A stretch of 64,000 nt of DNA from Arenimonas daejeonensis (lineage in GTDB: Bacteria > Pseudomonadota > Gammaproteobacteria > Xanthomonadales > Xanthomonadaceae): assembly GCF_007993735.1 (NCBI RefSeq), contig NZ_CP042453.1:2170001-2234000 (forward strand), given 5' to 3'. Positions 28,031-38,720 of this stretch are shown one piece after another; within the stretch, counting starts at the first letter, position 1; each line of letters starts with the position of its first letter. The notes beneath the pieces were generated by a model. The model did not search any database, was not told where the DNA came from, and saw only the letters and a program-made list of their open reading frames with translations. The position numbers and the translations under genes are program-made.

Positions 28031-29349
28031 AACTGACCCGACGCAATCTGCTGATCGGCGCCGGCGCCGGCCTGGTCACCACCACGGCGGTGCAGGCGGG
28101 CGCGCAGTCCGGCGGCCATGAAGGCCATGTGCCGTCACAAACGCCAGAAGGCGTGCCCTCCCCCGCCGTGCATCGGGCCGGCAAAGTGCGCACGCTCAAC
28201 GGCTGGTCCCTTCCCCACCGCATGAACAGTGGCGTCAAGGAATTCCACCTCGTCGCCGAAGAATTCGAACACGAGTTCGCGCCCGGCTCGAAGGCGATCT
28301 GCTGGGGCTACAACGGCGGCACGCCGGGTCCGACCATCGAGGCAGTGGAAGGCGACCGCGTGCGCATCCATGTCACCAACCGCCTGAAGGAAGCCACCAC
28401 CATCCACTGGCACGGCCTGATCCTGCCCAGTGGCATGGACGGCGTCGGCGGACTGAGCCAGCCGAAGATCCAGCCGGGCGAAACCTACGCCTACGAGTTC
28501 GAGCTCAAGCAGCACGGCACCCACATGTACCACCCGCATGCCGACGAGATGGTGCAGATGGCGATGGGCATGATGGGCCTGTTCATCATCCACCCGCGCG
28601 AAGGCGACACGGTGGACCGCGACTACGCGCTGCTGCTGCACAACTTCGCCCTGCATCCGGGCACGCGCCGGCCGGACCCGGCGGTGATGCAGGAATTCGA
28701 CCTGTGGACCTTCAACTCCAAGGTCTTCCCGGCGATCGAGCCGATGGTCGCGCGCACCGGCGAACGCGTGCGCATCCGGGTCGGCAACCTCAGCATGTGG
28801 AACCATCCGATCCACCTGCACGGGGTGCAGTTCGAGGTCACCGGTTCCGACGGCGGCCGCTGGCCGGAGTCGCGCTGGCGCAAGGAGGTCACCGAGATCG
28901 TCGGCGTCGGCCAGATGCGCGACATCGAGTTCGACGCCATCGCCGGCGACTGGGCCTTCCACTGCCACATGTCGCACCACACGATGGGGCCCATGGGCCA
29001 CGAGATCCCGAACACCCTGGGCGTGGACCAGTCCGGTGTCGAGGAGAAGATCCGGAAGATGCTCCCGGGTTACATGGCCATGGGCCAGCACGGCATGTCC
29101 GAACACCAGGACCACACCGACAGCGGCCACATGAAGGGCCCGGAGAACACGCTGGCGATGATGGCCGGCAAGGGCCCGTTCGGGAACATCGAGATGGGCG
29201 GCATGTTCACCGTGGTGAAGGTGCGCGACGACCAGGCGCCGGACGATTTCAGCGACCCGGGCTGGTATCGCAATCCGGCCGGCACGGTGGCGCGGCGGGT
29301 CAGCGCCGACCCGGGTTTCGGCGACCCGGTGCGGCGCAAGCCGGCCTGA
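28027..29349 (+). CDS. Tat-exported multicopper oxidase, two cupredoxin domains
   Basis: Likely oxidises Cu(I) to the less toxic Cu(II) in the periplasm. The N-terminus TRRNLLIGAGAGL is a twin-arginine signal. Copper ligands are visible in order: TTIHWHG, HGTHMYHPHAD, NHPIHLHG and HCHMSHHTMGPM, the last matching the type-1/type-3 pattern HCHxxxHxxxxM. At 440 residues it is shorter than three-domain CopA/CueO, and only two cupredoxin domains are seen. A Met/His-rich insert (MAMGQHGMSEHQDHT) follows. It lies between the TolC-like gene and the MerR regulator. Confidence 0.9.
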   Translation: MKLTRRNLLIGAGAGLVTTTAVQAGAQSGGHEGHVPSQTPEGVPSPAVHRAGKVRTLNGWSLPHRMNSGVKEFHLVAEEFEHEFAPGSKAICWGYNGGTPGPTIEAVEGDRVRIHVTNRLKEATTIHWHGLILPSGMDGVGGLSQPKIQPGETYAYEFELKQHGTHMYHPHADEMVQMAMGMMGLFIIHPREGDTVDRDYALLLHNFALHPGTRRPDPAVMQEFDLWTFNSKVFPAIEPMVARTGERVRIRVGNLSMWNHPIHLHGVQFEVTGSDGGRWPESRWRKEVTEIVGVGQMRDIEFDAIAGDWAFHCHMSHHTMGPMGHEIPNTLGVDQSGVEEKIRKMLPGYMAMGQHGMSEHQDHTDSGHMKGPENTLAMMAGKGPFGNIEMGGMFTVVKVRDDQAPDDFSDPGWYRNPAGTVARRVSADPGFGDPVRRKPA

Positions 29350-29357
29350 TTCCGGGC

Positions 29358-29390
29358 TTGACTCTGGACCAGGGTCCAGGCTCGACACTG
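29358..29390 (+). promoter_or_regulatory. MerR-type promoter/operator
   Basis: A perfect dyad CTGGACC-AG-GGTCCAG (29364-29379) follows directly on a TTGACT -35 box (29358-29363). It ends before CTCGACACT, a weak -10. A dyad inside a stretched spacer is the hallmark of MerR-family metal-responsive promoters. It lies 26-50 bases upstream of the MerR gene, between the oxidase and the regulator. Confidence 0.7.
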
Positions 29391-29415
29391 CCAGCCTCAG
29401 TCGAGGATCACGACC

Positions 29416-29812
29416 ATGAAGATTGGCGAGTTGATGAAGCGCACCGGTGTCCCGATCGACACCATCCGCTATTACGAAAACCACGGCATCCTGCCCCCGG
29501 CCCAGCGCCGGGAGTCCGGCTACCGTGATTACGATGAACAGGACGTGGCGCGCATCCGCTTCGTGCGGCGCGCCAAGCACCTGGGTTTCACCCTTCGCGA
29601 GATCCGCGACTTGCTGGCGCTGTCACGGCGCCCCGACGAGGACATGGCCGCCGTGCGCGAGGCGGCCACGGTGAAACTGGCCGATATCGAGCAGCGTATC
29701 GGGGAACTGCAGCGTATCCGCGACGGCCTGCGTCATCTGGTGGACGCCTGTCCCGGTCACGGCGACCGGGGTCGATGCCCGATCCTTGCCGCCCTGTCGA
29801 CGGAGACGACCC

Positions 29813-29826
<14 letters not shown>
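29416..29826 (+). CDS. MerR-family copper/heavy-metal regulator (CueR-like)
   Basis: The 136-residue protein begins [20 protein letters not shown], the MerR helix-turn-helix, followed by a dimerisation coiled coil. The C-terminal metal loop reads [14 protein letters not shown]. CueR has CPG-x5-C at this place; here the two cysteines are one residue further apart. Control of the following P-type ATPase and of its own promoter through the dyad at 29364 is inferred. Its end overlaps the ATPase start by 14 bases. Copper is the most likely signal from context, but zinc, lead or silver cannot be excluded. Confidence 0.85.
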
Positions 29827-32176
<2,350 letters not shown>

Positions 32177-32184
<8 letters not shown>

Positions 32185-32210
32185 ACCCGGCGCCCGCCGT
32201 ATTCAATCGA
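32177..32210. terminator. Inverted repeat shared by two convergent gene ends
   Basis: TCGATTGAA (32177-32185) and TTCAATCGA (32202-32210) are perfect 9-bp arms around 16 GC-rich bases. The arms contain the last codons and stops of the ATPase (+) and the phosphopantetheinyl transferase (-). It may serve as a bidirectional terminator; no long U-run is present. Confidence 0.45.
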
Positions 32211-32875
32211 CGGCAACATAGGTCCAATGGGCGGCGCTGATGTCCGTGGGCAGTCCATGGGCCTGGATGCGCAGGCCAGGCCAGCCCGCGACCGCCAGCG
32301 CACCGGTGTCGCCCAGGGGCCAGACACAGGCTTCGGCGTCGCCGGCCGCTCCGGGGCGCGCACTGATCCGTCGTGCCTGCGTCGCCTGCAGGCCTTCGCC
32401 GCCGCGTTTTCCACGCGCTTCCTTCAGCGCCCAGAACATGTAGAACCGGCGCTCGCGTTCGACGCCGGCTTCGGTTTCGTCCAGCCGCGACACTTCATCG
32501 GCGGCGAACATGTGGCGCGCCAGGGCCATCACATCCCGGGGCCGGCGTGGAAGTTCCAGGTCCAGTCCGATCGGCTGCGATGCGACCGCGGCCGCCAGGT
32601 GTTCGCCGCTGTGACTCAGCGTCGCCCAGGCGCGCACCCCGTCGCGCAGCAGCTGCGGGCGGGGCCCGGCCTGGTCGTCCCAGCACCATTGTCCCGGCTC
32701 GCCGCCGAAACTGCGCGCGGCCAGTTCACGCACCAGCCAGTGGCCGGCGAGGTACTGGCGCTGGCGCAGCGGCGCCTGGATGGTCTGCAGCCGCGATTCT
32801 TCCGCCGCGCTCAGCCAGCCGTCACCCGCGTCCGGATGCGGGAACGCGGCGAGCGTGGTGACTTCGAGCAGGCAT
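32203..32875 (-). CDS. 4'-phosphopantetheinyl transferase (Sfp superfamily; frameshift at start)
   Basis: Transfers phosphopantetheine from CoA to the active serine of carrier proteins. Motifs are PIGLDLELP (magnesium-binding) and FWALKEARGK (the WxxKEA motif). The reading frame lacks a start codon. Assuming one extra C just after ATG 32875 gives MLLEVTTLAAFPHPD and about 223 residues, normal for the family. It lies 24 bases from a small gene and about 1.1 kb from the aryl-polyene cluster, so it probably activates the two acyl carrier proteins encoded at 47500-48064. It is convergent with the copper ATPase. Confidence 0.82.
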
Positions 32876-32899
32876 TTTTAGTCACAGCGCCGCGTGCGC

Positions 32900-33310
32900 C
32901 TAGAGTGCAGCAACGCTGGCGTTGATGTCCTGAGCCAGATTGGCGATCCACTGGTGATACTTCGGGTGGATGTAGGCCTGGCCCCGGCGTTCCTTGTAAT
33001 TCAGGTTTTCGCTCGATACGTATTCGATCTGGAAACCGCGCGGATCGTAGACAACGGCGACAACCACAGTGTGCTTGCCCCGGATGACGTTCCGGAAGGT
33101 CATGCGCCCCGGAACCTCATCGATCAACTGCCAGCCACGAACGTTACCTGCGGCGGCGATGGCGCCACGCAGGCTGTCGGGTGCCGGCGTTTTCCCGGCC
33201 GGGCCAACGAACAGCATGCGCTGCGGCGGATCAAGCTTGTCTGTCTTGGCGGCGGCCATGACCGGTGCCAGCGCAAGGACGAGAGAAAGCAGGACGGTCG
33301 TTGTTTTCAT
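32900..33310 (-). CDS. Hypothetical exported protein at the end of the pigment operon
   Basis: I do not recognise the family. The 136-residue product has a cleavable signal (MKTTTVLLSLVLALAPVMAA, then AKTDKL). The mature part has no cysteines and contains QRMLFVGPAGKTPAPDS, NVRGWQLIDEVPGRMTFR and the aromatic-rich YIHPKYHQWIANLAQDIN. It is probably periplasmic. It lies 29 bases after the last ketosynthase gene and before the phosphopantetheinyl transferase, all on the minus strand, so it is likely co-transcribed. A role in handling or displaying the pigment is inference from position only. Confidence 0.7.
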   Translation of the reverse strand: MKTTTVLLSLVLALAPVMAAAKTDKLDPPQRMLFVGPAGKTPAPDSLRGAIAAAGNVRGWQLIDEVPGRMTFRNVIRGKHTVVVAVVYDPRGFQIEYVSSENLNYKERRGQAYIHPKYHQWIANLAQDINASVAAL

Positions 33311-33339
33311 CGGATTGCCTCGGGAAATCGTGTCGGTGG

Positions 33340-34569
33340 TCAGTGCGGCCAGCGCCGGAATACGAGCGAAGTGTTGATGCCGCCGAAGGCGAAGTTGTTG
33401 CTCATGGCGTATTCGCCGTCGATGCGGCGGCCGTCGCCATCGAGGTAGTCCAGCGCGCCGCAGCGCGGGTCCACGTCCTCCAGATTGAGCGTGGGATGGA
33501 ACCAGCCTTCGCGCAGCATCTCCAGCGTCACCCAGGCCTCGAGCGCACCGCAGGCGCCGAGAGTGTGGCCGGTGTAGCTCTTCAGTGAGCTGATCGGCAT
33601 GCGCTCGCCGAAAACGGCATTCGTGGCCGCGGTCTCGGCGATGTCGCCGTGGTCGGTGGCGGTGCCGTGGGCATTGACGTAGCTGATGACGTCCGGCGCA
33701 AGGCCGGCATCGTCCAGCGCCAGGCGCATCGCCACCGCCATGGTCGCGGCATTGGGCTGGGTCACGTGCTGGCCGTCGCTGTTGGTGCCGTAGCCGACGA
33801 TTTCCGCATGGATGGTGGCGCCGCGCGCCAGCGCATGTTCCAGGTCTTCCAACACCAGCGTGCACGCGCCCTCGCCCACCACCAGGCCGTCGCGTGCAGC
33901 GTCGAAGGGCCGTGGCGTCAGTTGCGGAGTGTCATTGCGGTTGCTGGTGGCGAACAGGGTGTCGAACACGGTGGCGGCGGTGACGTCGAGTTCCTCCGAA
34001 CCACCGGCCAGCATCGCCACCTGGCGCCCAGACTTGATCGCCTCGTAGGCATAGCCGACGCCCTGGCTGCCCGAGGTGCAGGCGCTGGAAGTGGTGATGA
34101 TGCGGCCGGTGATGCCGAAGAACACGCCCATGTTCACCGGCGCCGTGTGGCTCATCATCTTGATGTAGGTGGTGGCGTTGATGTACTGCGTGTTCATCTC
34201 GGCCAGCATGCGGCCGAAGTCGCTCATGGACGACGGCGTTCCGGCGGACGACCCGTACGAGATGCCAACTTTCCCGGATTTCAGCAGCGGATCGCCCAGC
34301 AGCCCCGCATCGATCAGCGCCAGCTCGCTCGCGCGGGTCGCCAGCAGGGCGACACGCCCCATGCTGCGGGTGGTCTTGCGGTGATAGTGGTCGGGCAGCT
34401 CGAAGTCCGCGCAGGGCACGCCCAGGCGCGTGTTCAGTCCCTTGTAGGCGCCCCACTCTTCGTAGGCCCGCACAGCGTTGCGGCGCGACTTCAGCCGTGC
34501 CAGCACCGTCGGCCAGTCGTGCCCCAGCGGACTGAGCGCGCCGCGCCCGGTGACCACCACGCGCCGCAT
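33340..34569 (-). CDS. Aryl-polyene ketosynthase (FabF-like)
   Basis: Condensing enzyme that extends the acyl chain on an acyl carrier protein. The 409-residue product has the Cys-His-His triad: TTSSACTSGSQG (Cys), NAHGTATDHGD (His) and GHTLGACGALEA (His). It begins MRRVVVTGRGALSPLG. Four bases overlap with the reductase gene (ATGA). In aryl-polyene clusters a complete KS works with a chain-length-factor-like partner, which here may be the 48823 gene. The frame is intact. Confidence 0.92.
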   Translation of the reverse strand: MRRVVVTGRGALSPLGHDWPTVLARLKSRRNAVRAYEEWGAYKGLNTRLGVPCADFELPDHYHRKTTRSMGRVALLATRASELALIDAGLLGDPLLKSGKVGISYGSSAGTPSSMSDFGRMLAEMNTQYINATTYIKMMSHTAPVNMGVFFGITGRIITTSSACTSGSQGVGYAYEAIKSGRQVAMLAGGSEELDVTAATVFDTLFATSNRNDTPQLTPRPFDAARDGLVVGEGACTLVLEDLEHALARGATIHAEIVGYGTNSDGQHVTQPNAATMAVAMRLALDDAGLAPDVISYVNAHGTATDHGDIAETAATNAVFGERMPISSLKSYTGHTLGACGALEAWVTLEMLREGWFHPTLNLEDVDPRCGALDYLDGDGRRIDGEYAMSNNFAFGGINTSLVFRRWPH

Positions 34570-35297
34570 CAGACCATGCCCCCGTTCACCGAGATCACCT
34601 GGCGGGTGACGTAGGCCGCTTCGTCCGACATCAGGAAGGCGACCACGGCCGCGACTTCCCCGGGTTTGCCGATGCGGCGCAGCGGGATCATCTTCATCGC
34701 TTCCTCGACCACTTCGGCCGGAAGCATCTCGGTTTCGATCAGGCCCGGGGCGACGCAGTTGACGGTTATCTGGCGTTTGGCCAGTTCCAGCGCCAGCGCC
34801 TTGCTGGCGCCGATGATGCCGGCCTTGGCCGCGCTGTAGTTGGTCTGCCCACGGTTGCCGGCCACGCCCGACACCGAGGACAGGGTAACGATGCGGCCCG
34901 GCTGGCGCCGGCGCACCATCGGCATCACCACCGGCTGCAGCACGTTGTAGAAGCCGTCCAGGTTGGTGTGGATGACCTCGTCCCACTCTTCGCCGCTCAT
35001 CGCCGGGAAGGCGTTGTCGCGGGCGATGCCGGCATTGCAGACCACGCCGTGGTAGGCGCCGTGGCTTTCGATGTCGGCCGTGATCGCCGCGGCGCAGCCG
35101 GCGCGGTCGGCGACATCGAACTGGATCACGCGGGCGCTGCGGCCCAGGGCGTTGACCTCGGCAGCCACCGCTTCGGCGTCTTCGCGCCGGCTGCGGCAGT
35201 GCACGACCAGGTCGAAACCGTCGCGCGCCAGGCGCAGGGCGATGGCGCGGCCGATGCCGCGGCTGGCGCCGGTGACCAGGACGGTGCGTTCACTCAT
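34569..35297 (-). CDS. 3-oxoacyl-ACP reductase (FabG-like)
   Basis: NADPH-dependent SDR that reduces the beta-keto group during polyene chain building. The 242-residue protein shows VTGASRGIGRAIAL at the N-terminus, the catalytic Ser in TLSSVSG, YSAAKAG (Tyr-x3-Lys) and the C-terminal NGGMV. It overlaps its neighbours by 4 bases on both sides, showing tight coupling with the ketosynthase and dehydratase genes. The frame is intact. Confidence 0.93.
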   Translation of the reverse strand: MSERTVLVTGASRGIGRAIALRLARDGFDLVVHCRSRREDAEAVAAEVNALGRSARVIQFDVADRAGCAAAITADIESHGAYHGVVCNAGIARDNAFPAMSGEEWDEVIHTNLDGFYNVLQPVVMPMVRRRQPGRIVTLSSVSGVAGNRGQTNYSAAKAGIIGASKALALELAKRQITVNCVAPGLIETEMLPAEVVEEAMKMIPLRRIGKPGEVAAVVAFLMSDEAAYVTRQVISVNGGMV

Positions 35298-35755
35298 GAG
35301 TTCGGATTTCCCAGGTAGGCGTCGGCATCGGGTGGTTCGAACACCGAGACGTTGGCGGTGGCGATTTCCTCGTCGCCGTCGTAGATGCGGCAGGCGAACA
35401 GGCCCAGGCCGTTGTCGCCGAACAGTTCGCAATGGGCGTCGATGCGCAGCCGCAGGCCCAGCGCCAGCGTGGCGCGATGGGCCTGGTAGCGGCGCGTACC
35501 GAGCAGGAAGCCGGGTTTCACCGGCTCGCCGCGGCGCAGCGCCCGGCCGCCGGCCCAGGCCGCGATGCACTGGGCCATGTATTCGATGCCGACCCAGGCC
35601 GGCAGCTGGTCGCCGTCGAGGAAGGGATGGTCGTCACGGATCACCGCTTCGACCGACACGTCGTCGTCCTCACAGCGCAGCACGCGGTCGATCCACAGCA
35701 TGCCGCCACGGTGCGGCAACATGCGTTCGACGGCGGCCTGGCGCGGGTCGTTCAT
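35294..35755 (-). CDS. Hotdog-fold 3-hydroxyacyl-ACP dehydratase
   Basis: Removes water from 3-hydroxyacyl-ACP to create the conjugated double bonds. The 153-residue product begins with MLPHRGGMLWIDRVL, then HPFLDGDQLPAWVGIEYMAQ, matching the FabA/FabZ-like dehydratases of aryl-polyene clusters (ApeP type). It overlaps the second ketosynthase and the reductase by 4 bases each. A second dehydratase domain is fused to the ligase at 45295. Confidence 0.88.
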   Translation of the reverse strand: MNDPRQAAVERMLPHRGGMLWIDRVLRCEDDDVSVEAVIRDDHPFLDGDQLPAWVGIEYMAQCIAAWAGGRALRRGEPVKPGFLLGTRRYQAHRATLALGLRLRIDAHCELFGDNGLGLFACRIYDGDEEIATANVSVFEPPDADAYLGNPNS

Positions 35756-36935
35756 GCCGCCCCCAGGACCAGGGCGGCGTTGCTGCCGCCGAAGGCAAAG
35801 GACTGGCTGAGCACATGGCGCAGCGGTTGGTCGGCCCGCGCACCCGGCGTCACCAGGTGCAGCGGCGCCAGCGCCGGGTCCACTTCGCCGTCCCACCAGT
35901 GCGGCGGCAGTGCACGGCCGCCATGGCGCGTCAGCGCCAGCCAGCACAGCCCCGCTTCGATCGCGCCGGCCGCGCCCAGCGTGTGGCCGGTCAGCGGTTT
36001 GCTCGAACTGCAGGGCGTGTCGGCGCCGAACACACGCGACACGACGGCGGCTTCCATCGCGTCGTTCTGCGGCGTGGCGGTGCCGTGCAGGTTGACGTAG
36101 CCGATGTCGGCCGGCTTGAGGCCGGCGCGCGACAGCGCTTCGTGGATGGCGCGTTCGGGGCCTTCACCGGTCGGCTCGGGCGCGGACATGTGGTGGGCGT
36201 CGGAACTTTCGCCCCAGCCGGCGAGGCGCACCGGGCCGGGTTCGCGCGTCATCAGGAACAGCGCGGCACCCTCGCCGATGTTGATGCCGTTGCGGTGGCG
36301 CGAGAACGGATTGCAGCGGGTCTGCGAAACCGAAGCCAGCGCGCTGAATCCGGCAACCGTGAATTCGCACAGGGAGTCGGCGCCGCCGGCGATCACCGCA
36401 TCGGCCAGTCCGGCGCGCAGCAGGCGAGCGCCGGAGGCCAGGGCCTTGGCGCTGGACGAACAGGCGGTCGAGATCACGTGCGCCGGCCCGCGCAGGCCGA
36501 GCACGTGGGCCAGGTAATGCGCAGGCGTGCCCATCTCCTGCTGCGCGTAGTGGAAGTCCTGCGGCCAGCGGCCATCCCGATGGAATGCGCGGTGCGCGCG
36601 CTCGCTTTCACCGACGCCCGAGGTGCTGGTGCCCAGCACGACGGCGACACGGTCCGGACCGTACCGATCGACCGCACGTTCGACCTCGGCGCGGATCGGC
36701 GCCAGTGCGAGTTCGATCAGCGCATTGTTGCGTCCCTGCAGCGGAGCGGCCATTGCCCGAGTCCGGGCATGGGTCCGGGGACCAGGCCGAGCGCCAGCCG
36801 ACGGTTGGACGTGACCGTGTCGGTCGGCGCGACGCCACGCGGCGCGTCTGACGCGAAGAGGTTCGCGGCGACCCCGTCCACGTCGCGGCCCAGGGCATTG
36901 GCCATGCCGAGCGTGTTGAGGAACACCTCGCTCAC
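35752..36935 (-). CDS. Second ketosynthase of the pigment operon (one frameshift)
   Basis: A FabF-like condensing enzyme with STACSSSAKALASG (active Cys), NLHGTATPQNDAME (His) and GHTLGAAGAIEAG (His). The N-terminus (VSEVFLNTLGMANALG) is in another frame. One G seems missing near 36757 (CTCGGGCAATGG), joining GLG to AMAAPLQGRNNALIEL. Corrected length is about 394 residues. The start is GTG 36935. It may start the chain on the aryl primer or be an alternative elongating enzyme. It overlaps both neighbours by 4 bases. Confidence 0.87.
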
Positions 36936-37477
36936 GGCGCCACCGGTACGGAATGGATGTCGAGCACATAACCCTGGCGCCGCTGGCGGAGCCGGACATG
37001 AGTCGCGGAAACGTAGACCACGGTGGCGACGATCTCGCCGTCCTGCAGCAGCCGGCGGTTGCTGCTGGCCTCGGCCAGGTGCCATCCGGCGGGCAGGCGC
37101 GCATTGATCGCCGCCACCGGCCAGTACACCAGCTGCAGGTCGTCGAGCACGCGTTCGCCCGACAGCACCGGCGGCAGCCATTCAGCGCGAGTCTGGTCCA
37201 GGGTCGTCCCGTTCCAGTCCACGCGCAGCGCGACCTGGCCCTGCGCGTGCATGACCAGGCGCACCGACGCGGCATCCACTTCCACCAGCGCTTCGATGCT
37301 TTCGCGTCGCTCGCCGTGGTGGAAATCGAGCCGCTGCCGCAGCACCAGCTCGCGACCGAGCTCCGCCGGTGCCAGCCGCAGCGGTGGCATGGCGCCCGGC
37401 GCAGGCGCGCGCGTCGGTGCGCTGGCGCAGGCGGCCAGCAGTGTCGTGGACAGCACCAGGCTCAGGAAACGGAACAC
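36932..37477 (-). CDS. DUF3261 lipoprotein of aryl-polyene cluster
   Basis: The 181-residue protein starts at GTG 37477 with a lipobox (TTLLAAC, Cys 17) and a mature part containing RLDFHHGERRESIEALVEVD and DDLQLVYWPVAAINARLP, the pattern of the DUF3261 proteins regularly encoded in aryl-polyene clusters. It is thought to be outer-membrane or periplasm located and to help pigment transport; the exact role is unknown. It overlaps the halogenase-like gene by 16 bases and the ketosynthase by 4. Confidence 0.8.
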   Translation of the reverse strand: MFRFLSLVLSTTLLAACASAPTRAPAPGAMPPLRLAPAELGRELVLRQRLDFHHGERRESIEALVEVDAASVRLVMHAQGQVALRVDWNGTTLDQTRAEWLPPVLSGERVLDDLQLVYWPVAAINARLPAGWHLAEASSNRRLLQDGEIVATVVYVSATHVRLRQRRQGYVLDIHSVPVAP

Positions 37478-38706
37478 AGTTGCTCCAGTACGGCGAGGCG
37501 CCGCTTGTTTTCGGCAACGTAGGGATTGCGCGTGTCCCAGGCGTACCCGGCCAGGATCGCGCAGATCATGCGGCGGATGTCCGGGGTCGGGTTGGGATGG
37601 AAGATGATTTTCTGGAAGCCGCCGGCGTACCAGGCATCGACGAAGCAGCGGAAGGTGTCCACGCCCGCGCGCAGCGGCCTGCCGTAGTCCGCTTCCCAGT
37701 CCACCGGCTCCCCGGCGAACACACGCTGCAGGCAGGCGCTGGCCAGGCTGGCGGACTTGAACGCTATGGTGACCCCGGATGAGAACACCGGGTCCAGGAA
37801 TTCGCCGGCATTGCCCAGCAGCGCGTAATTCTTGCCCCAGAGCGACTTCACGTTGGCCGAATAGCCGACGATCTGTCGCGCCGGCGTGTCCCATCCGGCC
37901 CCGGCGAGCAACTGCGACAGCCCCGGGTCTTCACCGACGATGGCACGCAGGCGCTCGGTCTCGCTGCCGGTGTATTGGTCGAGGAAGGCCGTCTCCGCGA
38001 CCACGCCCAGCGAACAGCGGCCATTGGAGAACGGGATGGTCCAGTACCAGACATGGTCGTGCCTGGGATGCACGGTGATCAGGATCTTGTTGCGGTCGAA
38101 AGCCGCCGAGCCCGGCGCGATGTTGTCGCGCACGTGGGTGAAGATGGCGCCGCGCACTGGGAAACCCGAGGGGCTTTCCAGCTTGAGCATCCGCGGCAGG
38201 ATGCGCGCGAAGCCGCTGGCGTCCAGCAGGAAACGCGCCTGCACCGCATAGGTTTCGCCATCGGGCGAACGCACCGTCACGCGCGGCCGGTCGCCTTCGA
38301 CGTCCACCGACAGCACTTCGTGCCGGTAACGCACCGTGGCGCCCAGACGCTCGGCCTCGTCGGCCAGCACCTTGTCGAAGTCGGCGCGCTGCACCTGGTA
38401 GGTGGTGCCCCAGCCTTCGGAAAACTTGTCGCGGAAATCGAACTGCGTGTGCCGGCCGTCGCGCGCGAAGGCGGCGCCGTTCTTGTACTGGAAGCCGGCC
38501 TCGATCACGGCCTTGAGCATGCCCGCCTGTTCGATGAACTGCATGCTCTGCGGCAGCAGGCTTTCGCCGATGGAAAACCGCGGGAACTGTTCCTTCTCCA
38601 GCATCAGTACTTCCCTGCCCTGCTGGCGCAGCAGGCCGGCGGCCACGGCTCCGGCCGGGCCGGCGCCGATGATCAGGATCTCGACTTGTTCGGTGCGCAG
38701 GTCCAT
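37462..38706 (-). CDS. FAD-dependent halogenase-like oxidoreductase
   Basis: The 414-residue flavoprotein carries GAGPAGAVAAGLL (FAD motif, residues 14-26). It also has GFQYKNGAAF with Lys 75 at the place of the catalytic lysine of phenolic flavin-dependent halogenases, and WYWTIP (residues 220-225), which fits the WxWxIP signature of that family. FLDPVFSSGV is also typical. Xanthomonadins are brominated aryl polyenes, so halogenation of the pigment aryl head is a sensible role. A non-halogenating oxidoreductase of the same fold remains possible. The frame is intact; it sits 14 bases after the MMPL gene. Confidence 0.82.
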   Translation of the reverse strand: MDLRTEQVEILIIGAGPAGAVAAGLLRQQGREVLMLEKEQFPRFSIGESLLPQSMQFIEQAGMLKAVIEAGFQYKNGAAFARDGRHTQFDFRDKFSEGWGTTYQVQRADFDKVLADEAERLGATVRYRHEVLSVDVEGDRPRVTVRSPDGETYAVQARFLLDASGFARILPRMLKLESPSGFPVRGAIFTHVRDNIAPGSAAFDRNKILITVHPRHDHVWYWTIPFSNGRCSLGVVAETAFLDQYTGSETERLRAIVGEDPGLSQLLAGAGWDTPARQIVGYSANVKSLWGKNYALLGNAGEFLDPVFSSGVTIAFKSASLASACLQRVFAGEPVDWEADYGRPLRAGVDTFRCFVDAWYAGGFQKIIFHPNPTPDIRRMICAILAGYAWDTRNPYVAENKRRLAVLEQLCSVS

Positions 38707-38720
38707 GGGGGCTTGGGTGC

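Noticed and set aside
28027-29349. The two-domain cupredoxin protein as a copper nitrite reductase
   Set aside because: The final domain has HCHxxxHxxxxM, the multicopper oxidase type-1/type-3 pattern, and the context is copper resistance.
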